Part shown: positions 46,118 through 56,111 of the stretch, one piece after another | How the letters are laid out: each line of letters begins with the position of its first letter | How positions within the stretch are numbered: the first letter of the stretch is position 1 | Origin: Flavobacterium oncorhynchi | Lineage (GTDB): Bacteria > Bacteroidota > Bacteroidia > Flavobacteriales > Flavobacteriaceae | Assembly (NCBI RefSeq): GCF_002217355.1 | Contig: NZ_MUHA01000021.1 | Coordinates: 124,001 to 188,000, forward strand | DNA length: 64,000 nucleotides | Direction of reading: 5' to 3' | Position numbers and translations under genes: made by a program | Notes under the pieces: model-generated | Seen by the model: the letters and a program-made list of their open reading frames with translations, nothing else | Databases searched by the model: none | Told to the model about the DNA's origin: nothing

Positions 46118-48439
46118 ATGAGAACATTAAAACCCTTATTCACCTTACTATTTTTAGCCGTTTTAAGTTCGGGTTACAGTCAAAAAGTTTTTACAGAAAA
46201 AGACATTCTAATCATTCCAAAACCCAATCAGCTGGTTTTACAAACGGGATCATTTGAGTTTTCTAAGAATACCGTATTTGTTGCCGCAACAGATTTTCAA
46301 AAAGACATTTCGAACGCTTTAATAAATAAATTTGGAGCTGCAGCAGGCTGGCGCCCAATTATTGGAACAAAAGCGCCAAAGAATAATTACATACAGTTTA
46401 AAGTTGATTCAAATCTTCACAACGAAGCCTACAAATTAGAAATCAATAACAATACAATTACTATTACAGCAAAAGGTAATGCAGGTTTTATCTACGGATT
46501 AGAAACCATTAGACAATTGCTTCCAACAGCGATCGAAAGTAAAAACGCTGTCAACCTTGCAAAATGGGAAATTCCGAATGTAACGATTACGGATGAACCT
46601 CGTTTTCAATGGAGAGGTTTAATGTTGGATTTATCACGTCATTTCTTTGATAAAAATTATATTTTGGCAACAATCGATCGTTTGGCAATGCACAAAATGA
46701 ACGTTTTGCATTTGCATTTAGTAGACGATCAAGGCTGGAGAATCGAAATTAAAAAATACCCAAAACTAACAGAAGTTGGTGCATGGAGAGTCGATCAGGA
46801 AAATTTAGCATGGAATGCAAGATTGCTTACAAACCCTGATCAAAAAGGTACTTACGGCGGATTTTTAACACAAGAAGAATTAAAAGAAATCGTAAAATAT
46901 GCTGCAACAAAAAATGTAGAAGTTGTTCCTGAAATCGAAATGCCGGCACATGTAAGCAGTGCAATTGCTGCGTATCCAGAATTAGCGTGTTTTGATCAGC
47001 GCATTGGAGTGCCGTCTGGCGGATTATGGCCGATAACGGATATTTACTGTGCAGGAAAAGAATCTACATTTGAGTTTCTTCAGAATGTAATTGATGAAGT
47101 AATTACAATATTCCCTTCAAAATATATTCATATCGGTGGTGATGAAGCAACAAAAACAAATTGGGAAAAATGCCCGCATTGCCAGAAAAGAATGAAAGAA
47201 CACGGCTTAAAAAATGTTCATGAACTGCAAAGTTATTTTGTAAAAAGAATGGAGAAATACATCAATTCTAAAGGCAAGAAACTTATTGGCTGGGATGAAA
47301 TCTTAGAAGGCGGATTAGCTCCAGAAGCTACCGTAATGAGCTGGAGAGGAACAAAAGGAGGAACAGAAGCAGCACAGCAAGGTCATGATGTTATTATGAC
47401 TCCAGAATCTCCTTGTTATTTTAATTTTTACCAAGGACCTCAAAATGAGGAACCATTAGCTTTTGATGCTTACAATCCTTTAAATAAAGTTTATGAGTTT
47501 GATCCAGTAGTAACTGGAATGACACCGCAAGAAGCAGCACATGTTTTGGGCGGACAAGCTAATTTATGGGCAGAATTCCTTTCGGCGCCAAAAGATTCGG
47601 AGTATATGATTTTTCCAAGATTAGCGGCTTTATCCGAAGTTTTATGGAGCTATAAAGAAAGCCGTAATTGGAATGACTTTACAACCAGACTAGCACCATT
47701 ATTAAAGCGCTACGATTATTTGGGAATCAATTATGCAAAAAGTGCTTATTTAGTTACAGCAGTTTCAAGTGCAGATATAGCTAAGAAACAAATTAATGTG
47801 AGTTTGAAAAATGAATTTCCAAATCCAGATATTCGATATGTATTAGGGGATAAAACTTTGGATATGAACGCTCTGAAATATACAAATCCAATTCAGTTTA
47901 ATCAAACTACAGTTTTAAAAGCTTCTTTGTTTCAAAACGAAAAACCAGTTGGAAAAACGTTTACAGACACTATTGTATTTCACAAAGCAGTGGCGCATAA
48001 AGTCAATTACTTAACACCATTTAACAATAGTTACAAAGGCGACGGTCCATTTACGATGGTAAATACAATTCGTGGATCTAAGAACTTTCATGACGGACAA
48101 TGGCAGGCTTGGCTGGTTAACGACATGGAACTTGTTATTGATCTTGAAAAACAAGAAAGTGTAAAAGAAGTAATTGTTGGAACTTTAGAAAGTCAAGGTG
48201 CGGGCATATTTTTCCCGATACAAGTAAAAGTTTTAGTTTCAAATGACGGTATCAAATACAAAGAAGTCGGCAAAATATCACGCCCATATGCATCTAACCC
48301 AACTTCAGAGTTAAAAGATTTTAAAATCAATTTTGAAAAAACGAATGTTCGATTCATCAAAGTAATTGGATCAAACTTAAAGAAAAGTCCAAGAGGCGAA
48401 AGTTCTTGGTTGTTTGTGGATGAGATTCTAGTGAATTAA
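46118..48439 (+). CDS. Beta-N-acetylhexosaminidase, GH20, with F5/8-type C domain
   Basis: Exported enzyme of 773 residues: signal peptide ending at SGYSQ, GH20b alpha/beta domain (about 30-155), GH20 barrel (about 160-530) and a C-terminal F5/8 type C (CBM32-like) domain (about 640-773). The catalytic Asp342-Glu343 pair sits in HIGGDEATKTNW; HLHLVDDQGWRIEIKKYP and WRGLMLDLSRHFFD are also intact. It removes terminal beta-linked GlcNAc or GalNAc, here probably the antennary GlcNAc of complex N-glycans. The fucosidase gene follows after 98 bases. Confidence 0.95.
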   Translation: MRTLKPLFTLLFLAVLSSGYSQKVFTEKDILIIPKPNQLVLQTGSFEFSKNTVFVAATDFQKDISNALINKFGAAAGWRPIIGTKAPKNNYIQFKVDSNLHNEAYKLEINNNTITITAKGNAGFIYGLETIRQLLPTAIESKNAVNLAKWEIPNVTITDEPRFQWRGLMLDLSRHFFDKNYILATIDRLAMHKMNVLHLHLVDDQGWRIEIKKYPKLTEVGAWRVDQENLAWNARLLTNPDQKGTYGGFLTQEELKEIVKYAATKNVEVVPEIEMPAHVSSAIAAYPELACFDQRIGVPSGGLWPITDIYCAGKESTFEFLQNVIDEVITIFPSKYIHIGGDEATKTNWEKCPHCQKRMKEHGLKNVHELQSYFVKRMEKYINSKGKKLIGWDEILEGGLAPEATVMSWRGTKGGTEAAQQGHDVIMTPESPCYFNFYQGPQNEEPLAFDAYNPLNKVYEFDPVVTGMTPQEAAHVLGGQANLWAEFLSAPKDSEYMIFPRLAALSEVLWSYKESRNWNDFTTRLAPLLKRYDYLGINYAKSAYLVTAVSSADIAKKQINVSLKNEFPNPDIRYVLGDKTLDMNALKYTNPIQFNQTTVLKASLFQNEKPVGKTFTDTIVFHKAVAHKVNYLTPFNNSYKGDGPFTMVNTIRGSKNFHDGQWQAWLVNDMELVIDLEKQESVKEVIVGTLESQGAGIFFPIQVKVLVSNDGIKYKEVGKISRPYASNPTSELKDFKINFEKTNVRFIKVIGSNLKKSPRGESSWLFVDEILVN

Positions 48440-48537
48440 ACAAGAAGAAATAAACTTTGACAAAGTTTGATTTACAAATTTTAGCATCGTAAATAAGATT
48501 TTTGCAGTAAAACCAAACCAAAAAAAATAAACCAAAG

Positions 48538-50022
48538 ATGAAAAAAGTAATAGTATTAATCGCAGTATTATTTTCTGCACAAATGTTCTCTCAGGCTATT
48601 TATGAAGACGAACGTTATGTACCGGAAACAGATCCATTAGTTTTAAAAAACTTAGAACAATGGCAAGGCAAAAAGTTTGGATTGTTAATGCACTGGGGAA
48701 CATACAGTCAGTGGGGAATTGTAGAATCATGGTCGATTTGCCCTGAAGATTATGGATGGTGCGAGCGTAAAAAAGGCAGTAATCCGGGTAATTACAGTCA
48801 ATATGTAAAAGAGTATGAAGGTTTAAAGAAAACCTTTAACCCAACAAAGTTTGATCCTGTAAAATGGGCAAAAGCGGCAAAAGCAGCAGGAATGAAATAC
48901 ATGGTTTTTACCACAAAACACCATGACGGATTTTCGATGTATGATTCTAAATACACAGATTACAAGGTAACTGATAAAGAATGTGCTTTCAGCAGTAATC
49001 CAAAAGCGGATATTTTGAAAGAAGTTTTTAATGCCTTTAGAAATGAAAGCATTTCTACAGGTGCCTATTTCTCAAAACCAGACTGGCACAACGAAAACTA
49101 TTGGGATCCTTATTTTCCTCCGTTTGATAGAAACGTAAATTATGATCCAGCACTATATCCTGAAAAATGGCAGAAATATGTTGATTTTACCCACAATCAA
49201 ATTTTAGAAATTTTAACCAATTACGGAAAAGTTGATATTTTATGGCTTGATGGCGGCTGGGTAGAAAAGGGAGATCAAAAAAGTATTAGCGAGCACTATA
49301 AATCTAAGTTCTTAGAAAACACTTCTAAAAACGGATTTATAAAACATAGAGTTGTAAGTCAAGATGTTAAAATGGATGAATTGGTTGTAAAAGCACGTCA
49401 GAAACAACCTGGCTTAATAGTAGTTGACAGAGCAGTTCATGGCAAAAATCAAAATTATTTAACACCTGAAAACCGCGTTCCTGAAAAAACTCTTCCTTAT
49501 CCTTGGGAATCTTGTATTACTTCTGGCGGCGGCTGGTCGTATACTCCAGATGCAAAATATATGACAGGCAGACAAGGGATTCATATGCTTATTGATGTAG
49601 TGGCAAAAGGCGGTAATTTATTGTTGAATGTTGCACCAAGTCCAGAAGGAGAATGGCAGCAGGGAGCATACGATTTATTAGCCTCTTTTGGAGATTGGAT
49701 GAAAGTAAACAGTACTGCAATTTATGACACCAAACCAATTGCACCTTATAAGGAAGATAATATTTGTATGACACAGAATAAAGCAGGAAGTGTTTACTTG
49801 TTTTATCTAGTAAAAGAGGGAGAAGATAAAATTCCTGCAGAGATTACATTAAAATCGATCAATCCTAAAAAAGGAACAAAAATTACAATGTTAGGTTCGA
49901 AAATACCATTGAAATGGACTAAATTTGCGGACGGATTTAAAGTTACAATTCCAGAAAATTTACGTAATAATTTACCATGTAATGAAGCTTGGACTTTAAA
50001 AATTGAAGCGATTAACAGATAG
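48538..50022 (+). CDS. Alpha-L-fucosidase, GH29 (copy 1)
   Basis: Exported enzyme of 494 residues with a signal peptide ending at QMFSQA. GH29 motifs: KFGLLMHWGTYSQWG, FTTKHHDGFSMYDSKY, and VDILWLDGGW with probable nucleophile Asp238. A C-terminal beta-domain of about 90 residues closes the protein. It hydrolyses alpha-linked fucose; linkage preference cannot be read. It lies between GH20 (98 bases) and GH92 (10 bases), so all three likely form one transcript. Confidence 0.94.
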   Translation: MKKVIVLIAVLFSAQMFSQAIYEDERYVPETDPLVLKNLEQWQGKKFGLLMHWGTYSQWGIVESWSICPEDYGWCERKKGSNPGNYSQYVKEYEGLKKTFNPTKFDPVKWAKAAKAAGMKYMVFTTKHHDGFSMYDSKYTDYKVTDKECAFSSNPKADILKEVFNAFRNESISTGAYFSKPDWHNENYWDPYFPPFDRNVNYDPALYPEKWQKYVDFTHNQILEILTNYGKVDILWLDGGWVEKGDQKSISEHYKSKFLENTSKNGFIKHRVVSQDVKMDELVVKARQKQPGLIVVDRAVHGKNQNYLTPENRVPEKTLPYPWESCITSGGGWSYTPDAKYMTGRQGIHMLIDVVAKGGNLLLNVAPSPEGEWQQGAYDLLASFGDWMKVNSTAIYDTKPIAPYKEDNICMTQNKAGSVYLFYLVKEGEDKIPAEITLKSINPKKGTKITMLGSKIPLKWTKFADGFKVTIPENLRNNLPCNEAWTLKIEAINR

Positions 50023-50032
50023 AGAATTAAAT

Positions 50033-52270
50033 ATGATTTTTAATAGTAAAATAACACAGGCAGCATGTTTTTTCAGCATGCTGTTTTTTAGCATAAACAC
50101 TTTTGCCCAACAGCCCGCAGATTTTGTAAATCCGCTTATAGGAACTTCTAATTATGGAGCTACTTTTCCTGGGCCGATTGCGCCAAGGGGAATGGCAAGC
50201 ATAAGTCCTTTTAATGTGGCTGGACGACAAAATAGTTTAGAAAAAGACAGTCAATGGCTGTCGAATCCTTATGTAAACGAGAATACATTTTTAACCGGAT
50301 TTAGTCAAGTAAATTTAAGTGGTGTAGGTTGTCCTGATTTAGGTGTTATTTTGTTAATGCCAACAACAGGAGCGGTCGAAACCAATCATTTAAAATATGG
50401 TTCTACTTATTCTAAAGAATTGGCTAAAACGGCTTATTATAGTGTAAACATTGATAAATATAAAGTCAAAGGTGAATTTACAGCTTCGAAAAGAGTAGGA
50501 GTAAGCAGATTCACTTTTCCGAAAGGACAGTCTAATATTTTATTGAATCTTGGCTTAGGATTAACAAATGAAGAAGGAGCGATGGTAAAAGTAGTTTCTT
50601 CAACAGAGATTGAAGGAATGCGTTCTGTAGGTTCATTTTGCTATAATAGTCCTGAAGACGCTTACCCGGTATATTTTGTTGCCAAGTTTTCGAAACCGGC
50701 AAATCATTTTGGCGTTTGGAAAAATACGCCTAAATACGAAGGTACAGAAGCGCAATGGATGGGTTACAATGGTAAAATCCGAATGATGAAAAATACGATT
50801 AAAACTGTTGTTGGAGATAGTATTGGGACTTATTTCACCTATCAATTTGATAAAGAAGAAACTGTTGAAGTAAAAATAGGAGTTTCGTATGTAAGTATTC
50901 AAAACGCGCGTGAGAATCTGGAAAAAGAAACGGGATATAAATCATTTGATGATGTTTATAAAGAAACATTTAACGAATGGAACGAAGAACTTTCTAAAAT
51001 TTTGGTAGAAGGCGGTTCTTATCAAGATAAGGTTATTTTTTACACGGCATTGTATCATACTTTAATTCATCCCAATACTTTAAATGATATTAACGGAGAA
51101 TTTCCTCAAATAAAAAGAAGCAAGATTGGAAAAACTTTGGGTACGCGATATACAGTGTTTTCTTTGTGGGATACCTATCGAAATATGCATCCTTTAACGT
51201 CTTTAGTTTATCCTAAGCAGCAATCTGATATGATAAAAAGTATGCTGCAAATGTATGATGAAAACGGCTGGCTGCCTAAATGGGAATTAAATTCAACGGA
51301 AACATTTACAATGGTTGGAGATCCTGCGAGTATAGTTATAGCAGATGCCTGCTTAAAAGGAATTCAAGATTTTGATATTTATAAAGCTTATCATGCAATG
51401 TTGAAAGGAGCGGATCAAATCGAAGAAAATCCGCTGCGTCCAGGACTTAAAGAATACCTTCAAAAAGGATATTTGTCTACAAATTATCATGGATCAGTTT
51501 CAACAACAGAAGAATATAATGCTTCAGATTATGCGATTGCACTTATGGCAAAAGCTTTAGGAGAAAAAGAAGATTATAAGCGTTTTTATAAACGATCTTT
51601 ATCCTATCAAAAATTATATGATAAAGATTTAAAATTACTTCGACCACGAACAGCTGACGGAAAGTGGTATGAGCCTTTTGATCCTAATGCAGGAGCTAAT
51701 TTTCAGGAAAATGTTGGATTTATAGAAGGCAACGCATGGCAATATGCTTTTATGGTATCGCATGATATAAAAGGACTTATTAAATTAATGGGAGGTGATA
51801 AAGTTTTCTCTGATCAATTGCAGAAAATTTTTGACATCAAACAATTTGATATGGCAAACGAGCCTGATATTGCTTACCCTTATCTATTCAATTATGTAAA
51901 AGGTGAGGAGTGGAAAAGTCAGGAAATGGTTAAGAAATTGGTGAGAGAATATTTTAGAAATGAACCAAAAGGATTACCTGGAAATGACGATACAGGAACT
52001 ATGTCGGCTTGGCTGGTGTATTCTATGATGGGAATTTATCCAATATCTCCAGGAGATCCAATTTATACCGTTACAACACCAATGTTTGATAAAGTAACAA
52101 TTAAACTAGATTCGAGGTATTACAATAAAGAAAATGTAGTAATTGAAAGGGCAATGAATAGTGATGGAAAAATTAAAGAAATTCAGTTAAACGGAAAAAC
52201 ATTGAATAGTTTTTTTATTAACCATGATGATTTTGTTAATGGAACTACATTAAAAGTGATTCAAGAATAA
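50033..52270 (+). CDS. Alpha-mannosidase, GH92
   Basis: Exported Ca2+-dependent exo-alpha-mannosidase of 745 residues. I start at ATG 50033, 10 bases after the fucosidase stop; an in-frame TTG at 50003 overlaps that gene and would place ten charged residues before the signal peptide (ending at NTFAQQ). GH92 hallmarks are ADFVNPLIGTSNYGATFPG, the Trp-rich LWDTYRNMHPLTSL, ENVGFIEGNAWQYAFMV and GNDDTGTMSAWLVYSMMG. It would trim alpha-mannose from N-glycans before GH130 acts on the core disaccharide. Confidence 0.95.
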   Translation: MIFNSKITQAACFFSMLFFSINTFAQQPADFVNPLIGTSNYGATFPGPIAPRGMASISPFNVAGRQNSLEKDSQWLSNPYVNENTFLTGFSQVNLSGVGCPDLGVILLMPTTGAVETNHLKYGSTYSKELAKTAYYSVNIDKYKVKGEFTASKRVGVSRFTFPKGQSNILLNLGLGLTNEEGAMVKVVSSTEIEGMRSVGSFCYNSPEDAYPVYFVAKFSKPANHFGVWKNTPKYEGTEAQWMGYNGKIRMMKNTIKTVVGDSIGTYFTYQFDKEETVEVKIGVSYVSIQNARENLEKETGYKSFDDVYKETFNEWNEELSKILVEGGSYQDKVIFYTALYHTLIHPNTLNDINGEFPQIKRSKIGKTLGTRYTVFSLWDTYRNMHPLTSLVYPKQQSDMIKSMLQMYDENGWLPKWELNSTETFTMVGDPASIVIADACLKGIQDFDIYKAYHAMLKGADQIEENPLRPGLKEYLQKGYLSTNYHGSVSTTEEYNASDYAIALMAKALGEKEDYKRFYKRSLSYQKLYDKDLKLLRPRTADGKWYEPFDPNAGANFQENVGFIEGNAWQYAFMVSHDIKGLIKLMGGDKVFSDQLQKIFDIKQFDMANEPDIAYPYLFNYVKGEEWKSQEMVKKLVREYFRNEPKGLPGNDDTGTMSAWLVYSMMGIYPISPGDPIYTVTTPMFDKVTIKLDSRYYNKENVVIERAMNSDGKIKEIQLNGKTLNSFFINHDDFVNGTTLKVIQE

Positions 52271-52288
52271 CTAAGAATAATAATACTT

Positions 52289-52332
52289 AGAACAAAAAAA
52301 GGACTTTCAATTGAAAGTCCTTTTTTTGTTCT
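52289..52332. terminator. Bidirectional terminator, GH92/GH29
   Basis: A perfect 44-base palindrome centred at 52310/52311, with core GGACTTTCAATTGAAAGTCC flanked by A-run and T-run. It lies between convergent genes whose stops are at 52270 and 52358 and can terminate both. Confidence 0.93.
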
Positions 52333-52357
52333 ATTAATCTATTAAAAGAAAACTGGA

Positions 52358-54472
52358 TTATTTCGTTTTTACACCAATTTCGGCGACAGAAATATATCTG
52401 CCGTCTACACTTGTTTTTCCTGTAAATCTAATATATCTTGCTTTTGCCGATGCTTTTAAAGTTATATTTTGTTCAACCAGATTACTTTTGATATTGGCAA
52501 ATTCACCTTCAGCAATTGTTGTCCAATTTGTATTATCGGTGCTTACCTGCCATTGGTAGTCTTTGACAATTCCGCCAGTTCCGTTTTGACGAGGTAAATA
52601 CGATAAAGATTTGATTTCCAATTCTTGCCCCATGTCAATAACAATGAATTGTGGCAAAGGCATTAACGATGTGTTGTCTGCGGTACTCCAGATAGTTTCT
52701 GCATTTTCATCAATAGCATTTGATGTTTGTTCATTTTCGAAAGAAGCAGTAACTATTTTCCAGTCTTTTTTGCAAATATTGAAGGATTGAATCGCAGTTT
52801 CACCAGATTTCATATCTGTTCCAAATGATTTGGCTTTAACATCTCCAGAAGTTAAAAACGAAAAAGCTTCTTTGTAAATTGGTGAGTGAATAGTAGGTTC
52901 CGTTCCGTCAATTGTATAATGAATCTGATTTACAGTTGTTTCAGTGGTGATAGAAACAGTACCATTTTTGTCTCTTTTAATTTTTGGAAGAGGCAATTGT
53001 TCTGGTTCCTTAAAAACACCTACATCGCTTAAAGTAATGCAAACAGGAGATTCTACAATGCGAATTCTCAATTTTGAAGTTGTAATATAATTTGGTAAAC
53101 GTACCAATCGATTAGCGCCAATACTTGTAGCTTCGGCTACTTTTTTCCAATTTTTATTAGCGAAAGCTTCAATTTCGATTTTTTCAATACGTTGTCCTAA
53201 TTTGATGTTTTCTCTTAAACGAATGATATTAAAGGTTTGCTCTTTATCCCATTCTAAAGTTATAAACGCTTTTTTTACATTATCACTGGTTGCCCAATAC
53301 GAGTAACGATCGTTGTCAGTAAGATTTTTGGTTCCGAAAAAGATTTGGTTCTCACCTCGAACTTCCGAGGCTGTAATTACAGCAGATTGTGCAAGATTAT
53401 TTGAAAATGTCTGTTTTAAAAAATCTCCAAAATCTTTCAACGCTTTTACATCATTTGGATGTAATATACCTTCGGTAGTTGGTGCAAGGCCAATATCCAT
53501 ACCAGCACCGCGGCCTACAGATTTACAATAAATCTCAAACAACTCCGAAACTGATTTTACGTGATTGTCTTCATTAGCATGGTAAAACCATCCGTTTCTA
53601 AGCGGTACATCACACTCAGCAGGTTTCCAGTATTTACCATTTCGAGTTCCCATTGGTGCTTTTTCGTAATTAGTTTCTCCCGGCACAGCTACTGTTTTAC
53701 CTGCAATTGGTTCAGGCGTAAAAGTGGCCCAAGAGGTTTCGTCTGCAAAACCCCTTTCGTTTCCTACCCAGCGCACTTCGCCGTTGTCAGAGAAAATAAC
53801 AGCTTCTGGCTGCAATTCTTTAGAAATCGCCCATGTTTTATCCCAATCATAATAAGTAGCGCGGTCAATACTTCGGCTTTCTTTTTTACCTCCGTAATAG
53901 CCGTCGCCGCCATTTGCACCATCAAACCAAGTGATGAATAATTTACCGTAGTTTGTGTACAATTCTCTTAATTGATTTCGGTATTTAGTAACGTACTCAG
54001 GTTTTCCATAATCTTCATTATTTCTGTCCCAAGGCGAACAATAAAGCCCGAATTTCATTCCTGCATTGCGTGTTGCGGTTTCAAATTCTTTTACCATATC
54101 GCCTTTTCCATTACGAAACGGACTTGCGCTAATGTTGTAAGCTGTTGTTTTTGTAGGCCATAAACAAAATCCATCATGATGTTTAGCCACAAAAATAACC
54201 CCCTTAAAACCACCAGATTTTGCTGCGTTTACAATTTGGCTTGCATCGAATTTTGTTGGATTAAATATTTTAGGATCGGCATCGCCATATCCCCATTCTT
54301 TATTCTGAAAAGTTGTAGGTGTAAAATGGACTAAAACATATTGCTCGATTTCGTGCCAGCGCAATTGCGGTTCGCTTGGCAATGCACCGTATGGTGCAGG
54401 AGCGCTGATTCTTTGAGCTGTCACAGATAAAAAGGCAAGACATCCCAAAATTGTTATTAATTGTTTTTTCAT
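52358..54472 (-). CDS. Alpha-L-fucosidase, GH29, multi-domain (copy 2)
   Basis: Exported 704-residue enzyme with a signal peptide ending at SVTAQ. The GH29 barrel (about 25-350) has VLVHFTPTTFQNKEWGYGD, FVAKHHDGFCLWPTKTTAYN and LFITWFDGANGGDGYYGG with likely nucleophile Asp184. Downstream are an F5/8-type region (about 360-480), a chitobiase-like C-terminal segment (IHYTIDGTEPTIHSPIYKEA) and a second F5/8 type C domain (about 570-704). It is clearly a different GH29 subgroup from the other three copies. It is the last gene of the leftward asparaginase operon, 28 bases after copy 3. Confidence 0.93.
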   Translation of the reverse strand: MKKQLITILGCLAFLSVTAQRISAPAPYGALPSEPQLRWHEIEQYVLVHFTPTTFQNKEWGYGDADPKIFNPTKFDASQIVNAAKSGGFKGVIFVAKHHDGFCLWPTKTTAYNISASPFRNGKGDMVKEFETATRNAGMKFGLYCSPWDRNNEDYGKPEYVTKYRNQLRELYTNYGKLFITWFDGANGGDGYYGGKKESRSIDRATYYDWDKTWAISKELQPEAVIFSDNGEVRWVGNERGFADETSWATFTPEPIAGKTVAVPGETNYEKAPMGTRNGKYWKPAECDVPLRNGWFYHANEDNHVKSVSELFEIYCKSVGRGAGMDIGLAPTTEGILHPNDVKALKDFGDFLKQTFSNNLAQSAVITASEVRGENQIFFGTKNLTDNDRYSYWATSDNVKKAFITLEWDKEQTFNIIRLRENIKLGQRIEKIEIEAFANKNWKKVAEATSIGANRLVRLPNYITTSKLRIRIVESPVCITLSDVGVFKEPEQLPLPKIKRDKNGTVSITTETTVNQIHYTIDGTEPTIHSPIYKEAFSFLTSGDVKAKSFGTDMKSGETAIQSFNICKKDWKIVTASFENEQTSNAIDENAETIWSTADNTSLMPLPQFIVIDMGQELEIKSLSYLPRQNGTGGIVKDYQWQVSTDNTNWTTIAEGEFANIKSNLVEQNITLKASAKARYIRFTGKTSVDGRYISVAEIGVKTK

Positions 54473-54500
54473 CTTTAGATTTTAAAATTTATTTAAGCTG

Positions 54501-55946
54501 TTAAATCACTTTAATTACAACAGCTTCTTGAGCCGCTAAAGAAGTTCTAAGTTCTTTCGGAATTGTGACTTCGATACCACCGTTTACTTTTTTACTGGCT
54601 AGTTTTTGTTTAACCCCCAATAAAGAGACTTTTAAACCGCCTTTCTTATCCGTTTTGATAGTGATTGATGCCGGTAACTCTTTTTCTTCTTTTGATGGCA
54701 TATAGATGCCGTAAACAGCATTTCCTTTTTGAGTATAACCCACTTTTCCGTCTAAGTATGGAGCAACAGGTTTAGTGTCGTAGATAGCTTCGCCATTTGC
54801 AGTTAACCATTTTCCAACATTAGCTAAAGTAGTCTCAATTTTTGGATCAAATTCTCCTTTGGCATCTGGACCAACGCCTAATAGTAAGTTTCCGCCTTTA
54901 ACAACAATGCTTGTCATTAATTGAATAACTTCTTTTGATGATTTATAATGATCGTTTGGTACCCATCCCCAAGCTCCGCCAAGAGTAATGCAGCTTTCCC
55001 AAGGTACGCTTAATGGCTTTTCAGGTGTTTTTTGTTCCGGTGTTAAATAGTTTTCATATTCACTCGGAACCCAGCGGTCTACAACGAGCATACCCGGTTG
55101 CTTTTTGCGGGCAGTTTCTGAGACTAATTTCATGTCAATATCCATATCATAAGGATATTTGCAAAACTCTTCTACTTTTTTATTTATGGTCGAAAGCGGC
55201 CTAACCCAGCAGCCGTCAAGCCATAGAATATCAACTTTACCATAATTTGTGGTCAATTCGTTCAGCTGATTTTGGGTGTATTGCACATAACTTTTCCATC
55301 TTTCAGGAAATTTAGTAATGTCATAAGTTGGATTTCTGTCTTTTGGCGGATAATACGGCCACCAAAAAGTTTCGGTCGTCCAGTCAGGTTTAGAGAAATA
55401 AACACCAACAGCCAAACCTTCTTTTCTTGAAGCATCCAAAACATCTTTTAGTACATCGGCTTTTGCATTTTTGCTATATGGCAATTCTGGATTTGTGATT
55501 TTAAAATCGGTAAATTTTGAATCATACATACAAAATCCGTCATGATGTTTGGAGGTAAATATCATATATTTGGCTCCCGCATTCTTGAACATTTTAGCCC
55601 ACTTTTCTGAATTTAGATTCGTAGGATTCAGTTTGTATTTTGTATTTCTATAATCAGTAGCATATTTGTAATAATCATTGTAACCATCTCTAGTTACCCA
55701 GTCTTCAGGAGCTAATCCCCAAGATTCTACTGTTCCTAACTGAGTGTAAAGCCCCATATGGATTAATACACCAAATTTGTAACCCTGCCATTTGTCAAGA
55801 TTGGCTTTTACCAATGGATCTTTTGGCGCAATATAACCTGCTTCTTCAGATTTGTTGGCTTCCATGCTGAAATCACCTTGGGCATGCAGCGAGAAAGTAC
55901 TAGCACAGACTAATGCAGTAAATAATAACTGGAATTTATTTTTCAT
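54501..55946 (-). CDS. Alpha-L-fucosidase, GH29 (copy 3)
   Basis: Exported 481-residue enzyme with a signal peptide ending at SLHAQ. GH29 motifs are YKFGVLIHMGLYTQLG, FTSKHHDGFCMYDSKFTDF and VDILWLDGCW with likely nucleophile Asp244. It is a close paralogue of the partial gene at 62601 (same nucleophile position, many shared blocks) and a more distant relative of copy 1. It lies 165 bases after the glycosylasparaginase gene on the same strand; a strong hairpin occupies that gap. Confidence 0.94.
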   Translation of the reverse strand: MKNKFQLLFTALVCASTFSLHAQGDFSMEANKSEEAGYIAPKDPLVKANLDKWQGYKFGVLIHMGLYTQLGTVESWGLAPEDWVTRDGYNDYYKYATDYRNTKYKLNPTNLNSEKWAKMFKNAGAKYMIFTSKHHDGFCMYDSKFTDFKITNPELPYSKNAKADVLKDVLDASRKEGLAVGVYFSKPDWTTETFWWPYYPPKDRNPTYDITKFPERWKSYVQYTQNQLNELTTNYGKVDILWLDGCWVRPLSTINKKVEEFCKYPYDMDIDMKLVSETARKKQPGMLVVDRWVPSEYENYLTPEQKTPEKPLSVPWESCITLGGAWGWVPNDHYKSSKEVIQLMTSIVVKGGNLLLGVGPDAKGEFDPKIETTLANVGKWLTANGEAIYDTKPVAPYLDGKVGYTQKGNAVYGIYMPSKEEKELPASITIKTDKKGGLKVSLLGVKQKLASKKVNGGIEVTIPKELRTSLAAQEAVVIKVI

Positions 55947-56015
55947 TGTGGTTGTTTGTTTTATCTGTATTTGGTTAGATAGTTTTTTATTTAATATTCG
56001 TTGGATATTATTAAT

Positions 56016-56055
56016 TTCAACACATAGTGCCGAAGTTTAGGGACTATGTGTTGAA
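56016..56055 (-). other. Long hairpin between asparaginase and fucosidase genes
   Basis: A 13-bp perfect inverted repeat, TTCAACACATAGT (56016-56028) and its complement (56043-56055), with a 14-base loop. No T-run follows, so it is not a classical terminator. Its CACATAG core recalls the ends of the element at 42529-42664. Confidence 0.6.
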
Positions 56056-56111
56056 GAAATTTATAGTATGCAGAAGAGATACTTAGAAACGAATCAATAA
56101 CAAGCAAAATG

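Noticed and set aside
50003..50032. Longer start of the GH92 gene overlapping the fucosidase
   Set aside because: TTG start, and it would put a charged stretch in front of a good signal peptide that begins at ATG 50033.
46118..52270. Looked for an endo-beta-N-acetylglucosaminidase or a beta-galactosidase among the glycosidases
   Set aside because: None of the catalytic signatures of GH18, GH85 or GH2 was found in the annotated proteins.
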